NCBI RefSeq assembly: GCF_015207375.1
Contig: NZ_JADEWY010000025.1
Location: forward strand, 1 to 58,410
Length of the DNA: 58,410 nt
Source: Coleofasciculus sp. LEGE 07092
GTDB taxonomy: Bacteria; Cyanobacteriota; Cyanobacteriia; Cyanobacteriales; Coleofasciculaceae
Direction: 5' to 3'
Shown: positions 1 through 7,952 of the stretch, in pieces
Layout of the letters: every line of letters starts with the position of its first letter
How positions within the stretch are numbered: position 1 is the stretch's first letter
The notes under the pieces: model-generated
Told to the model about the DNA's origin: nothing
Databases searched by the model: none
Seen by the model: the letters and a program-made list of their open reading frames with translations, nothing else
Translations under genes and position numbers: made by a program

Positions 1-537
1 ACCAGAAAGCGAAATCACCGGATGAGGGATGGTATCAACAAGGCGGCAAGGTTGATTGTCAACCACTGCCTAAAATATGGCATAAGCACGATTGTTTTGG
101 GGTGGAACGAAGGATTCAAAGATAATGTCAATATGGGGAGGCTGAACAATCAAAAATTTGTTCAGATTCCCTTAGGCAAACTTAAAGACCGATTGCAGCA
201 ATTGTGTGAAGTTTACGGTATTCGCTTAGAGGTGACAGAAGAAGCCTACACCAGCAAAGGTAGTTATCTTGATGGAGACTCCCTACCCAAATTTGGCGAA
301 AAGCCAGAAGGGTGGAAAGCATCAGGAAAACGCATCAAACGTGGGTTGTTCAAGAGTGGTGACGGCTCAATTGTTAACGCAGACCTTAACGGCAGCGCTA
401 ATATCTTGAGAAAAGTAGCCAGAAAGTTAGGCATTGACCTAAACCGACTGGGTAGACGGTGTTTGACGACCGTAGCGAGAGTTAGATTGTGGGCTTTGCC
501 ACAATCTACTTTGTCAGCAGAATCCCCGCGTCTTTAG
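1..537 (+). CDS. tnpB: IS200/IS605-family TnpB (OrfB) endonuclease, C-terminal part
   Basis: TnpB proteins are RNA-guided RuvC-type nucleases encoded by IS200/IS605 transposons. The reading frame is open at the left window edge and reads T-R-K-R-N-H-R-M before the first in-window ATG (22), so the gene begins upstream and only about 178 residues are visible. Family features are the RKRNHRMRD segment, the [10 protein letters not shown] segment and the C-terminal [10 protein letters not shown], whose Asp belongs to the RuvC site. The four-Cys zinc ribbon of many TnpB proteins is absent, as in a cyanobacterial subgroup with the TSK-S-LD motif. A guide (omega) RNA would be expected to overlap the 3' end, but this cannot be shown here. 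Confidence 0.85.
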   Translation, partial: TRKRNHRMRDGINKAARLIVNHCLKYGISTIVLGWNEGFKDNVNMGRLNNQKFVQIPLGKLKDRLQQLCEVYGIRLEVTEEAYTSKGSYLDGDSLPKFGEKPEGWKASGKRIKRGLFKSGDGSIVNADLNGSANILRKVARKLGIDLNRLGRRCLTTVARVRLWALPQSTLSAESPRL

Positions 538-544
538 ACCGGGG
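524..544 (+). repeat. Subterminal hairpin of the IS right end
   Basis: Arms CCCCG (524-528) and CGGGG (540-544) pair, then GTC (530-532) pairs with GAC (537-539), with C529 bulged. The hairpin overlaps the tnpB stop codon. Such hairpins are recognised by TnpA in IS200/IS605 elements. Confidence 0.65.
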
Positions 545-553
545 AGTGTCAAG

Positions 554-868
554 TTCTTAATGATCATCATGGGGGCAACTGATCGACGTGCGCCTCAGGG
601 TTTCGCCCCAGTTGCGATTGGTTTGGGGCTAACACTAATTCATCTAATTGGAATTCCCGTGACTAATGTTTCGGTCAATCCCGCACGAAGTCTCGGTCCT
701 GCACTGATCGTAGCCATTTTCGGAGGTCACTCCTTAGCTCTCTCTCAAGTTTGGCTGTTCTGGCTAGCACCGATCTTAGGAGGAATCGTGGCAGGCTCTC
801 TCTACTTATCGCTGTTCAGCGAATCACGACAAGAGATAGAGAGACAACCTGTAAAAACAATCCCATAA
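554..868 (+). pseudogene. aqpZ: Aquaporin (MIP family) 3' remnant, disrupted by the IS
   Basis: The frame [19 protein letters not shown] begins directly after the IS end and continues for about 105 residues. It carries the second NPA box (NPARSLGP) and the last transmembrane helix of an AqpZ-type water channel. A full aquaporin is about 230-270 residues, so the N-terminal half with the first NPA box is missing. An ATG at 560 could start a 102-residue peptide, but half a channel cannot form a pore, so I call it a pseudogene. The frame itself has no further stops, which suggests a recent insertion. Confidence 0.8.
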
Positions 869-932
869 GCTAACCCAAAATTCTGAGCGTCTGTAGTCAG
901 GTGGCGCTACTGTTCGTTTTTAACTAATTATT

Positions 933-1010
933 AGACCTCTTGCAAGCCCTACCTAAACAATGCCTGAAAGTATAAGTTTTTCATAGCAACGTTTGACTTT
1001 TGCAAGAGGT
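933..1010. repeat. MITE-like element with 11-bp terminal inverted repeats
   Basis: ACCTCTTGCAA (935-945) is repeated in inverted orientation as TTGCAAGAGGT (1000-1010). The total length is about 78 bp, there is no coding sequence, and TTA-type sequence flanks both sides. The layout fits a miniature inverted-repeat element. It lies between the converging aquaporin remnant and the S2P protease gene and could also act as a terminator stem. Confidence 0.5.
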
Positions 1011-1019
1011 TTATCCTTT

Positions 1020-2561
1020 CTAAGTACCAATTCCCAGACGCGCTGCTACAGCAGGTGTCAAGGGAATCAAGGTTGCCACCATCAAAAATAGCGCCAACAA
1101 ACCTAAAATTGCTCTGGTATCATCCGGTTCAGTAATTTCATTGAGGCTAGGACGCTCCAAAGACCTCTGCAAAAACAGAATCACAATCGCCCAGTACAAA
1201 ATCAGCGGATTGGCAGGATTCACCAACGCGACAATTCCCAACAACACCAACGTAGCAATCGTGGCACGTCGTGCGGTCTTGCGTCCGTAGATCGCTTGCA
1301 CAACCCGTCCGCCATCCAACTGTCCGGCAGGCATCAAATTTAGTGCTGTCACCACCAAACCCAGCCAGCCCACAACGGTTAGGGGATGAACATCAACGAC
1401 CGCATTGTGCAAAGAACTTCCCAAAACCAGCCGTGCCAAACCTCCGACCAAAACCGAACCCTGGAAAAACTGAACGGGGACTTGAAACGCGCTTCCCTGA
1501 TGAGACAGCAGCAACCCGCCCATAAGCATGAGTAGAGAGACAATGCCACCCGCCGCCGGTCCTGCTAAGGCAATATCAAATAAGGCTTGGCGATTCGGTA
1601 TCAGCGATTCAAAGCGGGTAATTGCGCCAAACGAGCCAATTTGCCAACTCGGAATCAGAAACGGCAAACTCAAACGTACCTGATAGCGCCGTGCCGCCCA
1701 CCAATGACCCATTTCGTGAACGGCGAAAACCGTCCAAATTCCAATACTGATAGGCAGGGCGTCCTGAAATCGTTCTGGGGTATTGAAGAAATCAAAGTTC
1801 AGCAGCAATCCTGCCGCTTCCAAGGTTGTGGCAATTGTGGCAATCAGCAAGATAATTGACAGGATTTTTTGCGGTACAGTTGCTGGTTGGGGGTCATTGC
1901 TACTGGGAAGAACGATCGTTACGGGTTTTCCTTCCGGGTCTTCCACTAAAAATAACCGATAGCGATCATCCAATCGCTCCTCCAAGCTAGCCGATAAACG
2001 GGAATGGACTTCCTCCGGATCGTTGCCCCGCAGATTGCCCTTAAAAATGACCCCTTCCTGGTAGGGAATCGTTTCCGTAGCAAAGAATGTATCAATGCCA
2101 AAAATTCCCTGAATGCTTTTGAGGTCTTCGCTGGGAATCGGCACAACCTCACTTGTAGCAGGACTGGTGCCACTTGCAGATGAGGTGAGGTTTTCTGGCG
2201 TTTTCCCCTCTGCCTCTTCTGGTTTTTCACCCTCACTCGTACCGGATTTCTCATTCAGCAGTGTCTTAGCCCGCTCCTGCAAAAACTGCTCTTGACCCGC
2301 TTTGCGCAAACGCTTGCCCAAAACGATATACAACCCGGCTGAAGCCACTAATAAAAATAGAATGCCGACGAGATTGAGGTAAATTCCGGCAGCAAACAGA
2401 CCGAAAAACACTAGCCAGGGAACCGTCAGGACGACTGACTGCAACCAAGCGAGTATGCCGAGTTTGCCGTAAGACCGAGCTCGGTTGAAACCCCAACCCA
2501 GAATACCGAGTGCTACTAAAAAAATTAAAACTGTTGCAGTCGTCTCTGATCCGTTAAACAT
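1020..2561 (-). CDS. Site-2 protease family zinc metalloprotease (M50, EGY1-like)
   Basis: Intramembrane zinc protease of the M50 (S2P) family. The 513 residues show N-terminal hydrophobic segments (about 10-80), an acidic Ser/Thr-rich linker, GNLR (175-178), the zinc motif HEMGH (282-286) and NLMPAGQLDGG (408-418) supplying the third metal ligand, with several membrane helices at the C-terminus. GNLR together with these two motifs is characteristic of the plant plastid EGY1 group and its cyanobacterial homologues. The substrate is not evident; S2P enzymes often cleave membrane regulators or act in membrane-protein quality control. It begins 3 bases after the murQ stop codon on the same strand, so the two are probably co-transcribed. 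Confidence 0.88.
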   Translation of the reverse strand: MFNGSETTATVLIFLVALGILGWGFNRARSYGKLGILAWLQSVVLTVPWLVFFGLFAAGIYLNLVGILFLLVASAGLYIVLGKRLRKAGQEQFLQERAKTLLNEKSGTSEGEKPEEAEGKTPENLTSSASGTSPATSEVVPIPSEDLKSIQGIFGIDTFFATETIPYQEGVIFKGNLRGNDPEEVHSRLSASLEERLDDRYRLFLVEDPEGKPVTIVLPSSNDPQPATVPQKILSIILLIATIATTLEAAGLLLNFDFFNTPERFQDALPISIGIWTVFAVHEMGHWWAARRYQVRLSLPFLIPSWQIGSFGAITRFESLIPNRQALFDIALAGPAAGGIVSLLMLMGGLLLSHQGSAFQVPVQFFQGSVLVGGLARLVLGSSLHNAVVDVHPLTVVGWLGLVVTALNLMPAGQLDGGRVVQAIYGRKTARRATIATLVLLGIVALVNPANPLILYWAIVILFLQRSLERPSLNEITEPDDTRAILGLLALFLMVATLIPLTPAVAARLGIGT

Positions 2562-2564
2562 TTT

Positions 2565-3482
2565 TCAGCCCTTTTTACAACTTTGAATAGCGGCTCTGAG
2601 ATTGCCTTGGTGTTCTGCCAGTAGCTCCTCACCTTTTTGGGGTTCCAATCCCGTCCAATGCATCAAAAGCGCCAGTTTGACCCGACGTCTACTGCTCTCT
2701 AGTAAAAAACCTGCTGCTTCTCGGTTTAAACCTGTAAGGTCTTGCAGAATTCGTAGGGCGCGATCGTGGAGTTTTTTGTTAGTGACAGCGACATCCACCA
2801 TGCGATTGCCATAAACTTTACCTAGTTGCACCATAACGCCTGTGGAAAGGATGTTCAATGCCATTTTTGTGACTGTACCGGCTTTCAGGCGAGTAGAACC
2901 TGCCAATACTTCCGGTCCCACGAGCAGCCGAATATCCACGTCAACCTCCATACTCACCTGATCGGCTGGAACACAGGCAAGTAAAATTGCTGTGGCTCCT
3001 CGCTGCCGTGCAGCTTGCAGAGCACCACCCACAAAGGGAGTAGTACCACCCGCTGTGATACCGACAACAACATCCAGTTCGGTTATGTGACGATGAGCGA
3101 TCGCCTCCATCCCATCTTCTTCTCGGTCTTCCAAATCTTCCGAACTCCGCACCAATGCCCCTGCCCCACCAGCAATTATTCCTTGTACCAGTTCTGGGGG
3201 CGTGCAAAAAGTTGGGGGACATTCAGCAGCATCGAGTACTCCTAGGCGTCCACTGGTGCCAGCACCGACATAGAAAAGGCGTCCTCCCTGCCTAAGGGCA
3301 TTAGCCGTGAGGTCAATGGCTTGGGCTAGCTGGGTTCGAGCCCCTGCGATCGCACTGAGGGTTTTGGCGTCCTCCTGATTGAACAAATCCACTAACTCTA
3401 GTGAAGTTAGCTGATCGAGATTCTGACTATTGGGGTTAACCTGCTCCGTTAGTAGATGTCCCCGCTCCTGCAAATCCTTCAT
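2565..3482 (-). CDS. murQ: N-acetylmuramic acid 6-phosphate etherase
   Basis: MurQ removes the lactyl ether of MurNAc-6-phosphate to give GlcNAc-6-phosphate and D-lactate in murein recycling. The 305 residues match the usual length. Visible are the SIS-domain sugar-phosphate loop VGAGTSGRLG (72-81), the active-site segment AAECPPTF with the catalytic Glu at about 87, and the C-terminal helical domain with NREAAGFLLE. It is first in a probable pair with the S2P protease (3-base gap). The upstream intergenic space is almost entirely a period-7 repeat, which may affect its promoter. A VanX-like D-Ala-D-Ala dipeptidase lies 0.55 kb upstream, also a peptidoglycan-turnover function. Confidence 0.95.
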   Translation of the reverse strand: MKDLQERGHLLTEQVNPNSQNLDQLTSLELVDLFNQEDAKTLSAIAGARTQLAQAIDLTANALRQGGRLFYVGAGTSGRLGVLDAAECPPTFCTPPELVQGIIAGGAGALVRSSEDLEDREEDGMEAIAHRHITELDVVVGITAGGTTPFVGGALQAARQRGATAILLACVPADQVSMEVDVDIRLLVGPEVLAGSTRLKAGTVTKMALNILSTGVMVQLGKVYGNRMVDVAVTNKKLHDRALRILQDLTGLNREAAGFLLESSRRRVKLALLMHWTGLEPQKGEELLAEHQGNLRAAIQSCKKG

Positions 3483-3502
3483 GATTTCACTTTGATGTTT
3501 GG

Positions 3503-3570
3503 TTATTAGTCACTGGTCATTAGTCATCAGTCATTAGACAGGACAAAGGACGAATGACAAATGACAAAAA
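3503..3570. repeat. Period-7 tandem repeat (STRR-like)
   Basis: Four degenerate 7-mers of the AGTCATT type (AGTCACT, GGTCATT, AGTCATC, AGTCATT) are followed by four of the TGACAAA type (GGACAAA, GGACGAA, TGACAAA, TGACAAA). The two blocks are roughly complementary. Together they fill nearly the whole gap between murQ and the DUF3110 gene. Heptanucleotide short tandem repeats are a known feature of filamentous cyanobacteria. Confidence 0.7.
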
Positions 3571-3584
3571 ACCAAAGTTTTAAT

Positions 3585-3959
3585 TTACAACAATCCCTCT
3601 AACTGACGGCGAATGCGGTCAAGGTCAGATATCTCGGGTTCTTGGACGCGCTCAGTATCCATTTGCCAGTCGGTTTTTTCCACATTTTTTTCAGGAGGCG
3701 TTGCCAGCATCCCTTCTTCAATAAGCTGGGAATCATACCCTGTACTGAGGCAGAACTCCTCAATTTCCTCGATATCTATCGCTTCCACCGTAGGTTCTGG
3801 AAAATCCTGGGCTTCCAGCATCAAGCCAAAGCGGGTAGCGTCGTCCTCTGACTCAAACATCAACACCACATTGCGATCGCCAACTTGCAGGGTGTGAATT
3901 CCCTCGTTGTCTGTTCCGGCGTTAAATAAGAGAATGAATACTCGTTTCGGTGCAACCAT
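3585..3959 (-). CDS. DUF3110 domain-containing protein
   Basis: Small acidic protein of a family found in cyanobacteria and plastid-bearing organisms; its function is not known. The N-terminus RVFILLFNAGTDNEGIHTL followed by VVLMFESEDDATRFGLMLEAQDFP is the DUF3110 signature, in which a short beta-alpha fold resembles a ferredoxin-like domain. The C-terminal 40 residues are acidic and poorly ordered. I chose the ATG at 3959 because homologues start at MV-PKRVF; a start at 3977 would add six residues, and neither has a clear ribosome-binding site. No enzyme residues are apparent. Confidence 0.82.
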   Translation of the reverse strand: MVAPKRVFILLFNAGTDNEGIHTLQVGDRNVVLMFESEDDATRFGLMLEAQDFPEPTVEAIDIEEIEEFCLSTGYDSQLIEEGMLATPPEKNVEKTDWQMDTERVQEPEISDLDRIRRQLEGLL

Positions 3960-4007
3960 TAGATCTGCATTGAACAAAACCGTCTTTTCCCAGAATATCT
4001 GATAAGA

Positions 4008-4056
4008 GCTAGGGAGTAGGGAGTAGGAAGTAAGGGCTAGGGGCTAGGGGCTAGCC
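4008..4056. repeat. Seven-copy heptanucleotide tandem repeat (STRR-like)
   Basis: Seven consecutive 7-mers can be read: GCTAGGG, AGTAGGG, AGTAGGA, AGTAAGG, GCTAGGG, GCTAGGG and GCTAGCC. The array runs into the 3' end of the neighbouring dipeptidase gene and supplies its stop codon (TAG on the minus strand at 4037-4039). Confidence 0.8.
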
Positions 4057-4768
4057 TTTCTGAATCTTCTAAGGAGATGCGACCGTAACAGGCAGTAAAT
4101 GTCTGAGTGGGATTTTCTTGATGGCACAACCACGCCCACATCTGGTCGCCGAGGCAAAAGTGCCACCACTCCCCAGGATGACGCCGGAACCCCACTGATT
4201 CCATGACAGCCTGCAATAATTGCCGATAGTAATGATAGGGCTTTTCTGGCTGGTTGGCGTAGTAGTCGGGATGAGAGCGCGGTGAGAGTTCGTCAATGGC
4301 AGAACCCATGTCCAATGTTTGACCCGTAGCATTTACCAGGGTAATATCCACAGCCGCACCCGTACTGTGAGGCGGTGGCGTCATGGGGTTGGTGCTAGGT
4401 AATGCCCAAAGTTGATAAACCTCCTGCCAAAGGGCGTCGCGTTGATTGTCAGATAAGGTAGATAGGTTTAAGTTCCGCGCCCGAACGACCTCAGAAAAGG
4501 TATGGTCTACCATAAATTGCTGAACGGCTATAGGTCGATAGGCATCAAAAATCTCGATCCGCCAACCCGGAGACTGCTGCTGTAGCTGAGTTTGAGCAGC
4601 AATCAGCGCTTCTAGGACACTTTGACGTAGATAGTAGGGGGAAATTTTCCCGTAAGGTGCTCCTAATTTTTGGTACGGGTGAGGTAACTCAATGGCAAAC
4701 TGTGGCAAGGGAATGGGTACCAGGGATTCTCCACATTCTCGGATGGGAATTTGATGATAGGGTTTCAT
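4037..4768 (-). CDS. D-alanyl-D-alanine dipeptidase (VanX/DdpX-like, peptidase M15D)
   Basis: Zinc dipeptidase that hydrolyses D-Ala-D-Ala, in peptidoglycan dipeptide turnover or in lowering the D-Ala-D-Ala pool. Seen in the 243 residues: DAYRP with the conserved Arg (about 78), the zinc ligands H134 and D141 within HSTGAAVDI, and EWWHF with the catalytic Glu (about 200) and third ligand His (about 203). No signal peptide is visible, which suggests a cytoplasmic enzyme. The last residues (LAPSP) and the stop are encoded by the heptanucleotide repeat at 4008-4056, so the C-terminus may be a repeat-derived extension. There are no vanA or vanH partners nearby, so a housekeeping role is more likely than glycopeptide resistance. 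Confidence 0.9.
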   Translation of the reverse strand: MKPYHQIPIRECGESLVPIPLPQFAIELPHPYQKLGAPYGKISPYYLRQSVLEALIAAQTQLQQQSPGWRIEIFDAYRPIAVQQFMVDHTFSEVVRARNLNLSTLSDNQRDALWQEVYQLWALPSTNPMTPPPHSTGAAVDITLVNATGQTLDMGSAIDELSPRSHPDYYANQPEKPYHYYRQLLQAVMESVGFRRHPGEWWHFCLGDQMWAWLCHQENPTQTFTACYGRISLEDSERLAPSP

Positions 4769-5418
4769 CTAGTTAGGGCTTCTAGTTAAGTTGCAGTCAA
4801 AGATAACAATTTCTCTCCCCTTGCTCTTGCTATCCGCTAATTTGCCTGCCCATCCCAGAAAAAAATCCCCTGGCAATCAGTGCGATTAACCAGAGGGTGT
4901 TTGAATACAGTGTTTCCTTTCACCACTTAAAATATCCGACTGCCAAAAAATGGCGAATCAGTGAATTCTCGGAAATTAACCTGGGAAACAGTCCTGAAAT
5001 ACCCGGATACTACGGATAAATTTCCTTTTTTGTTAAGAAGTGTAAATTTATTTTAATAAAATCGGCTGGTCGATTTTGTAACAGCTCACTCAACATTAAA
5101 ATATAAGTAACTGTTATAAATTCCTAGACGTGGTTCAGGGGTCATTCGGTTTCCTGGAACACAAATAAACAGGACTTACGCCTAGACACGGAGATACTGC
5201 TAATAAACTCTATTGCGTAAGCCCTGATAAGGTCGTATGTGCTTAGATACCATTATCTGTCTCTTCCCTAAGTCACTGCCTCAGCAATAGTTCTTAATTT
5301 TTCTCCGCAAATTGGCTGATTGACTCGTTAACGATGGTGAAGTAAATTCAAGTAATTGCAATAATTTACTGGGCGCAGCACAGGTCATTAGAAACCAACT
5401 AATTCATTGCTTTGAGCT
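4769..5418. other. 650-base intergenic region, no gene seen
   Basis: AT-rich spacer between the dipeptidase start and the yidD stop. I found no credible reading frame or tRNA. It contains a GC-rich imperfect hairpin at about 5131-5163 (GTGGTTCAGG against CCTGGAACAC) and the 57-bp inverted-repeat element at 5170-5226. The part next to 4768 should hold the dipeptidase promoter. Confidence 0.6.
5170..5226. repeat. 57-bp inverted-repeat (MITE-like) element
   Basis: CAGGACTTACGC (5170-5181) faces GCGTAAGCCCTG (5215-5226): 12-bp arms with one mismatch around a 33-base centre. Short elements with CAGGACTTACG ends are, as I recall, widespread in filamentous cyanobacteria. No coding capacity. Confidence 0.6.
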
Positions 5419-5652
5419 TTATTTTTCTAAAGGTTCAGTTACTTCAGGCACCGGATCATAGCCGCCTGAATGAAACGGATGGCAGCGCAGGATGCGTCGC
5501 AGCGCCAGCCAACTCCCCCGGCACAAACCAAAGCGTTCTATCGCTTGCAGGGCGTAAGTAGAACAAGTCGGGTGGAAGCGGCAGGTTGGGGGAAATAAAG
5601 GGGAAATAAAAGCTCTGTAACCTCGAATCAGCAAAATTAATAAGGTCTTCAT
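5419..5652 (-). CDS. yidD: Membrane protein insertion efficiency factor YidD
   Basis: YidD is a small membrane-associated protein that assists YidC/Oxa1-type insertion of inner-membrane proteins. The 77 residues carry the family pattern: an amphipathic N-terminus ([24 protein letters not shown]), the conserved Cys pair, [10 protein letters not shown], then [14 protein letters not shown]. It is usually next to rnpA, rpmH and yidC, but here it stands alone, divergent from a phytol-kinase-like gene whose start is only 36 bases away, so the two promoters must overlap. Confidence 0.93.
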   Translation of the reverse strand: MKTLLILLIRGYRAFISPLFPPTCRFHPTCSTYALQAIERFGLCRGSWLALRRILRCHPFHSGGYDPVPEVTEPLEK

Positions 5653-5688
5653 CTTAGAACCTAAATCGAATAGAGTGGAATAAAGGCT

Positions 5689-6423
5689 TTGCTAGTTTCT
5701 ATCGGTGGGTCTTTGCTTTACTCAATACCTTGGTTAGAATCCATACCCCCATTGTGGTGGCAAATCGGTATAGTGGCACTCGGTCTAGGTGCCATCGTCC
5801 TCTCAGCAGAAACTCTCCATCGCCGTGCCGCTACAAGTTCAGAATTAACCCGTAAGATTGTTCACATCGGTACGGGTAATGTAATTTTGATAGCTTGGTG
5901 GTTACAAATACCTGCTTGGGTGGGCATCTCGGCTTCAGTTATCGCTAGTGCGATCGCGCTTTTGTCCTATTACATCCCTTTGCTGCCCGGTATCAACAGT
6001 GTCGGACGCAATAGCTTCGGCACGTTTTTCTACGCTGTTAGTATCGGTGTTCTCATTGCCTGGTTTTGGACTCTACGCCAATTCCAGTATGCCGCGATCG
6101 GAGTTTTAGTGATGGCATGGGGGGATGGATTGGCAGGATTAATCGGTCAGAAATTCGGTCGGCATCCCTATCAACTCTGGGGCATGACTAAAAGCTGGGA
6201 AGGTTCTCTGACCATGGCTCTAATCAGCTACGCTGTTAGCAGTCTGGTTCTCTTGAGCGTTCAAGGTAATGTCTGGCAGGCATGGTTAGTGCCTGTAGCG
6301 ATTGGGTTCGTTGCCACAGCTTTAGAAGCGTTCTCTAAATTCGGTATTGATAACCTTACGGTTCCCGTAGGTAGTGCAGCGTTAGCTTTTTACTTGAGTC
6401 AACTGCTATCCCTTGGCAGTTAA
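5689..6423 (+). CDS. Diacylglycerol/polyprenol kinase family protein, probable phytol kinase (VTE5-like)
   Basis: Integral membrane protein of 244 residues with about seven hydrophobic segments. [10 protein letters not shown] (about 62-71) and the loop [16 protein letters not shown] with the following K-SWEGS are the motifs of the CTP-dependent phytol/dolichol kinase family (VTE5, SEC59, DGK1). In cyanobacteria this family phosphorylates phytol released from chlorophyll for tocopherol and chlorophyll re-synthesis; assignment to phytol rather than another polyprenol is inferred. The start is a TTG at 5689, chosen because it is the first in-frame start after the divergent yidD gene. Confidence 0.78.
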   Translation: MLVSIGGSLLYSIPWLESIPPLWWQIGIVALGLGAIVLSAETLHRRAATSSELTRKIVHIGTGNVILIAWWLQIPAWVGISASVIASAIALLSYYIPLLPGINSVGRNSFGTFFYAVSIGVLIAWFWTLRQFQYAAIGVLVMAWGDGLAGLIGQKFGRHPYQLWGMTKSWEGSLTMALISYAVSSLVLLSVQGNVWQAWLVPVAIGFVATALEAFSKFGIDNLTVPVGSAALAFYLSQLLSLGS

Positions 6424-6550
6424 TATTGACGATCCATTTTTCAATTTGTGAGCTATATTTTGACCAATCGGTGTCACTCTCGCTGAACACTAATACCATT
6501 TCTTGTTTAATACGCTACAAACTGACTCCCCCTGACTAAGGCGGGAGTAG

Positions 6551-6564
6551 TACCAGTACTGGTA
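6551..6564. promoter_or_regulatory. Perfect 14-bp palindrome, possible operator
   Basis: TACCAGTACTGGTA is a perfect palindrome about 130 bases upstream of the likely start of the next membrane-protein gene. It could be a dimeric-regulator site, but nothing else supports this. Confidence 0.3.
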
Positions 6565-6695
6565 GCCAATCTGGGAAGACTTGGTATAAGCCGGGTTTAT
6601 TTATGATACATTTCGTAATATTATTAAGATAAGTGAACTTCCCCCCAAAGACTGATTTTTCGTTACCGCAACTTCTCTCTAATCGCAGATACCGA

Positions 6696-7385
6696 ATGAC
6701 TTTCTTTAATCCCACAGAGCCAATTATTCGCACCAAACACGAAGCACTTGATTTTCAAGATCGTCAAGGACTGTTACACCTTCATTGGAAAATGGGGCAA
6801 AAAACTCTAATTTCAAACTTTTACACGCGCATTGACCAAGTATTTATCCTCTGGGGTCTGATTTGCGCCGCGATTTTCATCACAGCTCAGTTTCTGCCCA
6901 TTAGTTGGACAATCCAAGCCGGACTATGGTCAGCCCTCACCCTGATCGGCACATTGGGTATGGTGGGACTCACTAACTTTTGGGTAAAAATAGAGCGACT
7001 TCGTTGGGTACTTTACGGCTGGGTTATTCTCATGGTTGCTGGTCTGGTTCTGACAGACCTCAGCATCTTTTTGGGTTGGGGACAAATCTTGATCCGTCTT
7101 TGTCCGATGTGGTTGGGATTGAGTGCCCTTGGCTACCTCTGCACCGGCGTAGGAATGCGATCGCGTGCCTTTATCCTTGCTTGTATTACTCACCTGTTAG
7201 GCATTGCTCTCTTACAGTATGTAGGTGGCTGGCAATTTCTCACAACCGGTATTGTTATGGTAGTCAGTCTGCTTCTATTTGCAGAAGTCCAGTGGGATAT
7301 GCGCTCTCCCATCGATTACGATCTGTTAAGCCTTGAACAAAGGCAGTTCAACCAAGAACAGCATCAACTGCGTCAAGTTTTGTGA
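6696..7385 (+). CDS. Uncharacterised membrane protein with about six helices
   Basis: I do not recognise the family. About 229 residues from the ATG at 6696; an in-frame GTG at 6633 would add 21 residues. A polar N-terminal 45 residues is followed by six hydrophobic segments (for example LWGLICAAIFITAQF, WVLYGWVILMVAGLVLTDL and LTTGIVMVVSLLLFAEV) and a polar Gln-rich tail (EQRQFNQEQHQLRQ). No catalytic or binding motif is visible. It converges with arfB (46-base gap). Codon use and the HIP1 site at about 7149 are normal for the window, so it looks native. Confidence 0.7.
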   Translation: MTFFNPTEPIIRTKHEALDFQDRQGLLHLHWKMGQKTLISNFYTRIDQVFILWGLICAAIFITAQFLPISWTIQAGLWSALTLIGTLGMVGLTNFWVKIERLRWVLYGWVILMVAGLVLTDLSIFLGWGQILIRLCPMWLGLSALGYLCTGVGMRSRAFILACITHLLGIALLQYVGGWQFLTTGIVMVVSLLLFAEVQWDMRSPIDYDLLSLEQRQFNQEQHQLRQVL

Positions 7386-7430
7386 TACTTCATAAACTGC
7401 CCTTGTCTTCACTAGCATCGGTAAACGAGC

Positions 7431-7847
7431 TCATTCATCCGTAACCTTTCCTCGCATCGATTTAATCTGACCTCGCTTAGTTTTGCTATCCAAACGCCTT
7501 CTTTGAGAACTCCGAGTTGGCTTGCTGGGTTTACGGCGTTTGGGTAATATGATCGCGCTTTTAATCAAATCTTGTAATCGTTGCAATGCCTCTTCCCGGT
7601 TCTGCTCCTGACTGCGGTGTTCTTGAGCCTTGATGACAATCACCCCATCCTTGGTAATGCGCTGGTCGGAAAGCTTCAACAGCCGCTCTTTGTTGCGTTC
7701 CGGCAGGGAGGAAGCCGTGATGTCGAAGCGCAGGTGAATTGCACTCGCCACCTTATTGACATTTTGCCCTCCTGCTCCTTGAGAGCGCACTGCACTCATC
7801 TCAATCTCATACTCTGGAATGCTCACATTGTTAGAAATTTGTATCAT
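7431..7847 (-). CDS. arfB: Alternative ribosome-rescue factor ArfB (peptidyl-tRNA hydrolase with GGQ motif)
   Basis: ArfB (YaeJ) releases peptides from ribosomes stalled without a stop codon. The 138 residues begin with the release-factor domain: [19 protein letters not shown] with the catalytic GGQ at residues 26-28. They end in a Lys/Arg-rich tail ([23 protein letters not shown]) that inserts into the mRNA entry channel in the known ArfB structure. Length and tail match ArfB rather than a full release factor. It is divergent from the ABC exporter gene with about 105 bases between starts. Confidence 0.93.
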   Translation of the reverse strand: MIQISNNVSIPEYEIEMSAVRSQGAGGQNVNKVASAIHLRFDITASSLPERNKERLLKLSDQRITKDGVIVIKAQEHRSQEQNREEALQRLQDLIKSAIILPKRRKPSKPTRSSQRRRLDSKTKRGQIKSMRGKVTDE

Positions 7848-7952
7848 AATTTAACAATTGTCCAGAGATGGGTTGCATCAGTCGTTGAGCAAATTTTACC
7901 TTGGTTCACCGATGATCTCCACCGCAGACCGAGTTGTAAGGAAAGCAAGCCG

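Larger units (their letters stand above)
1..552 (+). mobile_element. Right end of an IS200/IS605-type insertion sequence
   Basis: The 3' part of a TnpB gene is followed at once by a GC-rich hairpin (524-544; arms CCCCG and CGGGG continued by GTC/GAC, one bulged C), which is typical of the right end of IS200/IS605 elements. The sequence then changes abruptly to aquaporin coding sequence at about 551-554. The left end, and any tnpA, lie outside the window. The exact boundary is an inference from where the aquaporin frame resumes. Confidence 0.75.

Noticed and set aside
1271..1859. Long plus-strand frames across the S2P protease gene
   Set aside because: Pro/Arg-rich composition without motifs; shadows of the minus-strand gene.
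3325..3350. GGTTCGAGCCC-like T-loop sequence suggestive of a tRNA
   Set aside because: It lies inside the well-supported murQ coding sequence and no acceptor, D or anticodon stems surround it.
4037..4768. Dipeptidase as a vancomycin-resistance gene
   Set aside because: No vanH, vanA or two-component partners nearby; the family is common in bacteria with ordinary peptidoglycan turnover.
7581..7952. N-terminal extension of the ABC transporter frame
   Set aside because: It is antisense to arfB, has no family similarity, and the ATG at 7953 has a good ribosome site and the expected N-terminus.
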